Assembly (NCBI GenBank): GCA_022823775.1
Contig: JAJEHI010000085.1
Coordinates: 1-64,000, forward strand
Source of the DNA: Defluviicoccus sp.
GTDB lineage: Bacteria > Pseudomonadota > Alphaproteobacteria > MPNO01
Direction: 5' to 3'
DNA: 64,000 nucleotides
Positions 62,407 through 64,000 of this stretch are shown one piece after another. The notes under the pieces were generated by a model that was given only the letters and a program-made list of their open reading frames with translations, was not told the DNA's origin and searched no databases. The position numbers were made by a program, and so were the translations under genes. The first letter of the stretch is position 1, and the number at the start of each line of letters is the position of its first letter.

Positions 62407-63703
62407 GCTCGACAGCGCCGAGGCGGATTTCGCCGACGATTTCGACAAGCTGCTGGCGCGCCCCCGCGACGCGCAGGCCGATGTCGCCGGCGAGACGGCA
62501 AGAATCGTCGCCGATATTCGCGAGAACGGGGATCGTGCGCTCCTTCGGCTCACCGCCATGCTGGACGGGTTCGAGGCGGAAAGCGTCTTTGCGCTCCGGG
62601 TGCCGGCGGAGGAGATCGAAACGGCGCGGGCGAATTGCCCGGCGGCCCTGATCGACGCCCTCGAAGCGGCGGAGGGACGCATTGCCGCCTTCCACGCCCG
62701 GCAGATGCCCGAGCCGCTGTCATACGTCGATCGGGCGGGCGTGCGTCTCGGAGCGCGCTGGACGCCGCTCGACGCGGTGGGGCTTTACGTTCCGGGCGGC
62801 ACGGCGGCCTATCCGAGCTCGGTGCTGATGAACGCCGTTCCCGCCCGGATCGCCGGCGTGGAACGGATCGCGATGGCGGTGCCCGCGCCAGGCGGCGAGG
62901 TCGCGCCTCTGGTCCTCGTGGCCGCGGCGATCGCCGGTGTGGAAGAGATCTGGCGAATCGGCGGGGCGCAGGCGGTCGCGGCGCTCGCCTGGGGGACGGA
63001 GACGATCCGTCCGGTCGACAAGATCGCCGGCCCCGGAAATGCCTGGGTGGCCGAGGCAAAGCGCCAGGTATTCGGCAAGGTGGGAATCGACCTGATCGCC
63101 GGTCCTTCGGAGATCCTCGTCGTCGCCGACGCCGGAAACGATCCCGCCTGGATCGCCGCCGACCTGTTGTCTCAGGCCGAACACGATACGCTCGCTCAGG
63201 CGATACTCATCGCCGACGACGCGCGATTCGCCGACGCCGTGGTCGAAGCGGCCGAAAGCCAGCTGGCGACGCTGCCGCGCGCCGATATCGCCCGCGAGAG
63301 CTGGGAGGATCGGGGCGCGGTGATCGTCGTCGGGTCCCTCGACGAGGCGCCGGCGCTGGTCGACCGCATCGCCCCGGAGCACCTGGAGCTCGCGGTCGAG
63401 AACCCGGACGGTCTTGCGGAACGCGTTCGCCATGCCGGTGCGATTTTCCTCGGACGCCATACGCCCGAAGCGATCGGCGATTACGTAGCCGGCCCGAACC
63501 ATGTCCTGCCCACCGCCGGCAGCGCGCGTTTCGCTTCCGGACTCGGGGTCCTCGACTTCATGAAGCGCACCTCCCTCGTCGGCTGCGACGAAGCTTCGTT
63601 TTCCGCGATCGCTCCGGCGGCCGTTAGCCTCGCGCGCGCCGAGGGGCTGGACGCCCATGCGCTGTCTCTGACGATCCGGACGAACGCGCCGACCGAAGGC
63701 TGA
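62396..63703 (+). CDS. hisD: Histidinol dehydrogenase
   Basis: Last two steps of histidine biosynthesis (histidinol to histidine). 435 residues; NAD/substrate segments GPGNAWVAEAKR and AGPSEILVVAD, and the SQAEHD zinc-ligand motif. ATG at 62396 lies inside the hisG end (11-nt overlap). Confidence 0.97.
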   Translation: MPARLDSAEADFADDFDKLLARPRDAQADVAGETARIVADIRENGDRALLRLTAMLDGFEAESVFALRVPAEEIETARANCPAALIDALEAAEGRIAAFHARQMPEPLSYVDRAGVRLGARWTPLDAVGLYVPGGTAAYPSSVLMNAVPARIAGVERIAMAVPAPGGEVAPLVLVAAAIAGVEEIWRIGGAQAVAALAWGTETIRPVDKIAGPGNAWVAEAKRQVFGKVGIDLIAGPSEILVVADAGNDPAWIAADLLSQAEHDTLAQAILIADDARFADAVVEAAESQLATLPRADIARESWEDRGAVIVVGSLDEAPALVDRIAPEHLELAVENPDGLAERVRHAGAIFLGRHTPEAIGDYVAGPNHVLPTAGSARFASGLGVLDFMKRTSLVGCDEASFSAIAPAAVSLARAEGLDAHALSLTIRTNAPTEG

Positions 63704-63706
63704 GCC

Positions 63707-64000
63707 ATGGCCACGGATCGCGCACGCCGGCTCGAGAACATCGTGCTCGACGACGGCCCGGTGATCCGCCGCAGCAGGGAGGTCGAACGCGAACGGGAGG
63801 TCGCGGTCTTCGACCTGCTGGAAGAGAACGACTTCGTCCTCGTCGACGGACCGCCCGGCCCCTATTCGCTCACCATCGGAATCGAGGAGAACCGGCTCGT
63901 CTTCGACGTTCGGGATTCGCATGGCGCGGCCGCGGAAACGGTCCGCCTCTCCCTGACCCCGTTCCGCGGGATCGTCCGGGATTACTTCACGCTGTGCGAG
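63707..64000 (+). CDS. UPF0262 family protein (partial, runs off the window)
   Basis: The first 98 codons are visible. Pattern RLENIVLDD, EREREVAVFDLLEEN and SLTPFRGIVRDYFTLCE matches UPF0262, an alphaproteobacterial family usually found just after hisD. The ATG at 63707 is 3 nt after the hisD stop, so it is probably in the same operon. Function unknown. The 3' end lies beyond the window. Confidence 0.9.
   Translation, partial: MATDRARRLENIVLDDGPVIRRSREVEREREVAVFDLLEENDFVLVDGPPGPYSLTIGIEENRLVFDVRDSHGAAAETVRLSLTPFRGIVRDYFTLCE

Overview
This is a very G+C-rich, densely coded bacterial chromosome segment, almost certainly from an alphaproteobacterium (probably Rhodospirillales-like). The strongest taxonomic pointer is the right end, where murA, a DUF2948 gene, short-form hisG, hisD and a UPF0262 gene follow each other. 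That housekeeping order, and the DUF2948 and UPF0262 families themselves, are typical of Alphaproteobacteria. About 59 protein genes are supported. I saw no rRNA, tRNA, CRISPR array, integrase or transposase gene. The first ~85 bases are G/C homopolymer runs and look like an assembly-edge artefact.

Layout. 0.1-5.4 kb: quinone oxidoreductase, alanine dehydrogenase, then a three-gene unit of a 3-hydroxyisobutyrate dehydrogenase-like enzyme, an EamA exporter and an AhpD-like protein read through an in-frame TGA, a likely selenoprotein. 5.6-9.2 kb: a prpD-prpB-prpC methylcitrate cycle operon. 9.3-11.6 kb: a cupin coupled to a thiamine-diphosphate (ThDP) enzyme. 11.8-19.4 kb: a nine-gene minus-strand operon joining a NitT/TauT-type ABC importer, a Rieske ferredoxin, a small unknown protein, an amidohydrolase, a PrpD-family protein and a PEP-mutase/isocitrate-lyase-family protein. 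19.5-24.1 kb: two FMN 2-hydroxy-acid oxidases and a second ThDP enzyme. 24.3-30 kb: three overlapping UbiD-family decarboxylases with an SDR inserted. 30.2-40.9 kb: a transporter-rich block with a TctC receptor, two complete TRAP systems, a fused TctA-TctB permease and a second copy of the amidohydrolase. 41-44.5 kb: a citryl-CoA-lyase-like gene followed by a small accessory islet (truncated RskA anti-sigma protein, unknown protein, EEP nuclease). 44.5-60 kb: catabolic genes (zinc ADH, thiolase, orphan CoxL-type molybdo-subunit, acyl-CoA ligase, formyl-THF-hydrolase-like protein, malic enzyme, amidohydrolase, D-amino-acid dehydrogenase, SDR, TPR protein, acyl-CoA dehydrogenase). 60-64 kb: murA and early his genes.

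Taken together the window describes a heterotroph that imports organic acids through high-affinity binding-protein transporters and degrades them by decarboxylation (UbiD, amidohydrolase and ThDP enzymes), 2-hydroxy-acid oxidation, acyl-CoA chemistry and the methylcitrate cycle. Non-coding gaps at convergent gene ends carry dispersed palindromic repeats, and one gap holds a MITE-like 236-bp element with 28-bp inverted ends.

The most striking single feature is the TGA codon at 5009-5011. It sits exactly where the second cysteine of an AhpD-type CxxCxxxH active site would be. It is followed in the same frame by the rest of the protein, and a bacterial-SECIS-like hairpin starts 16 nt downstream.
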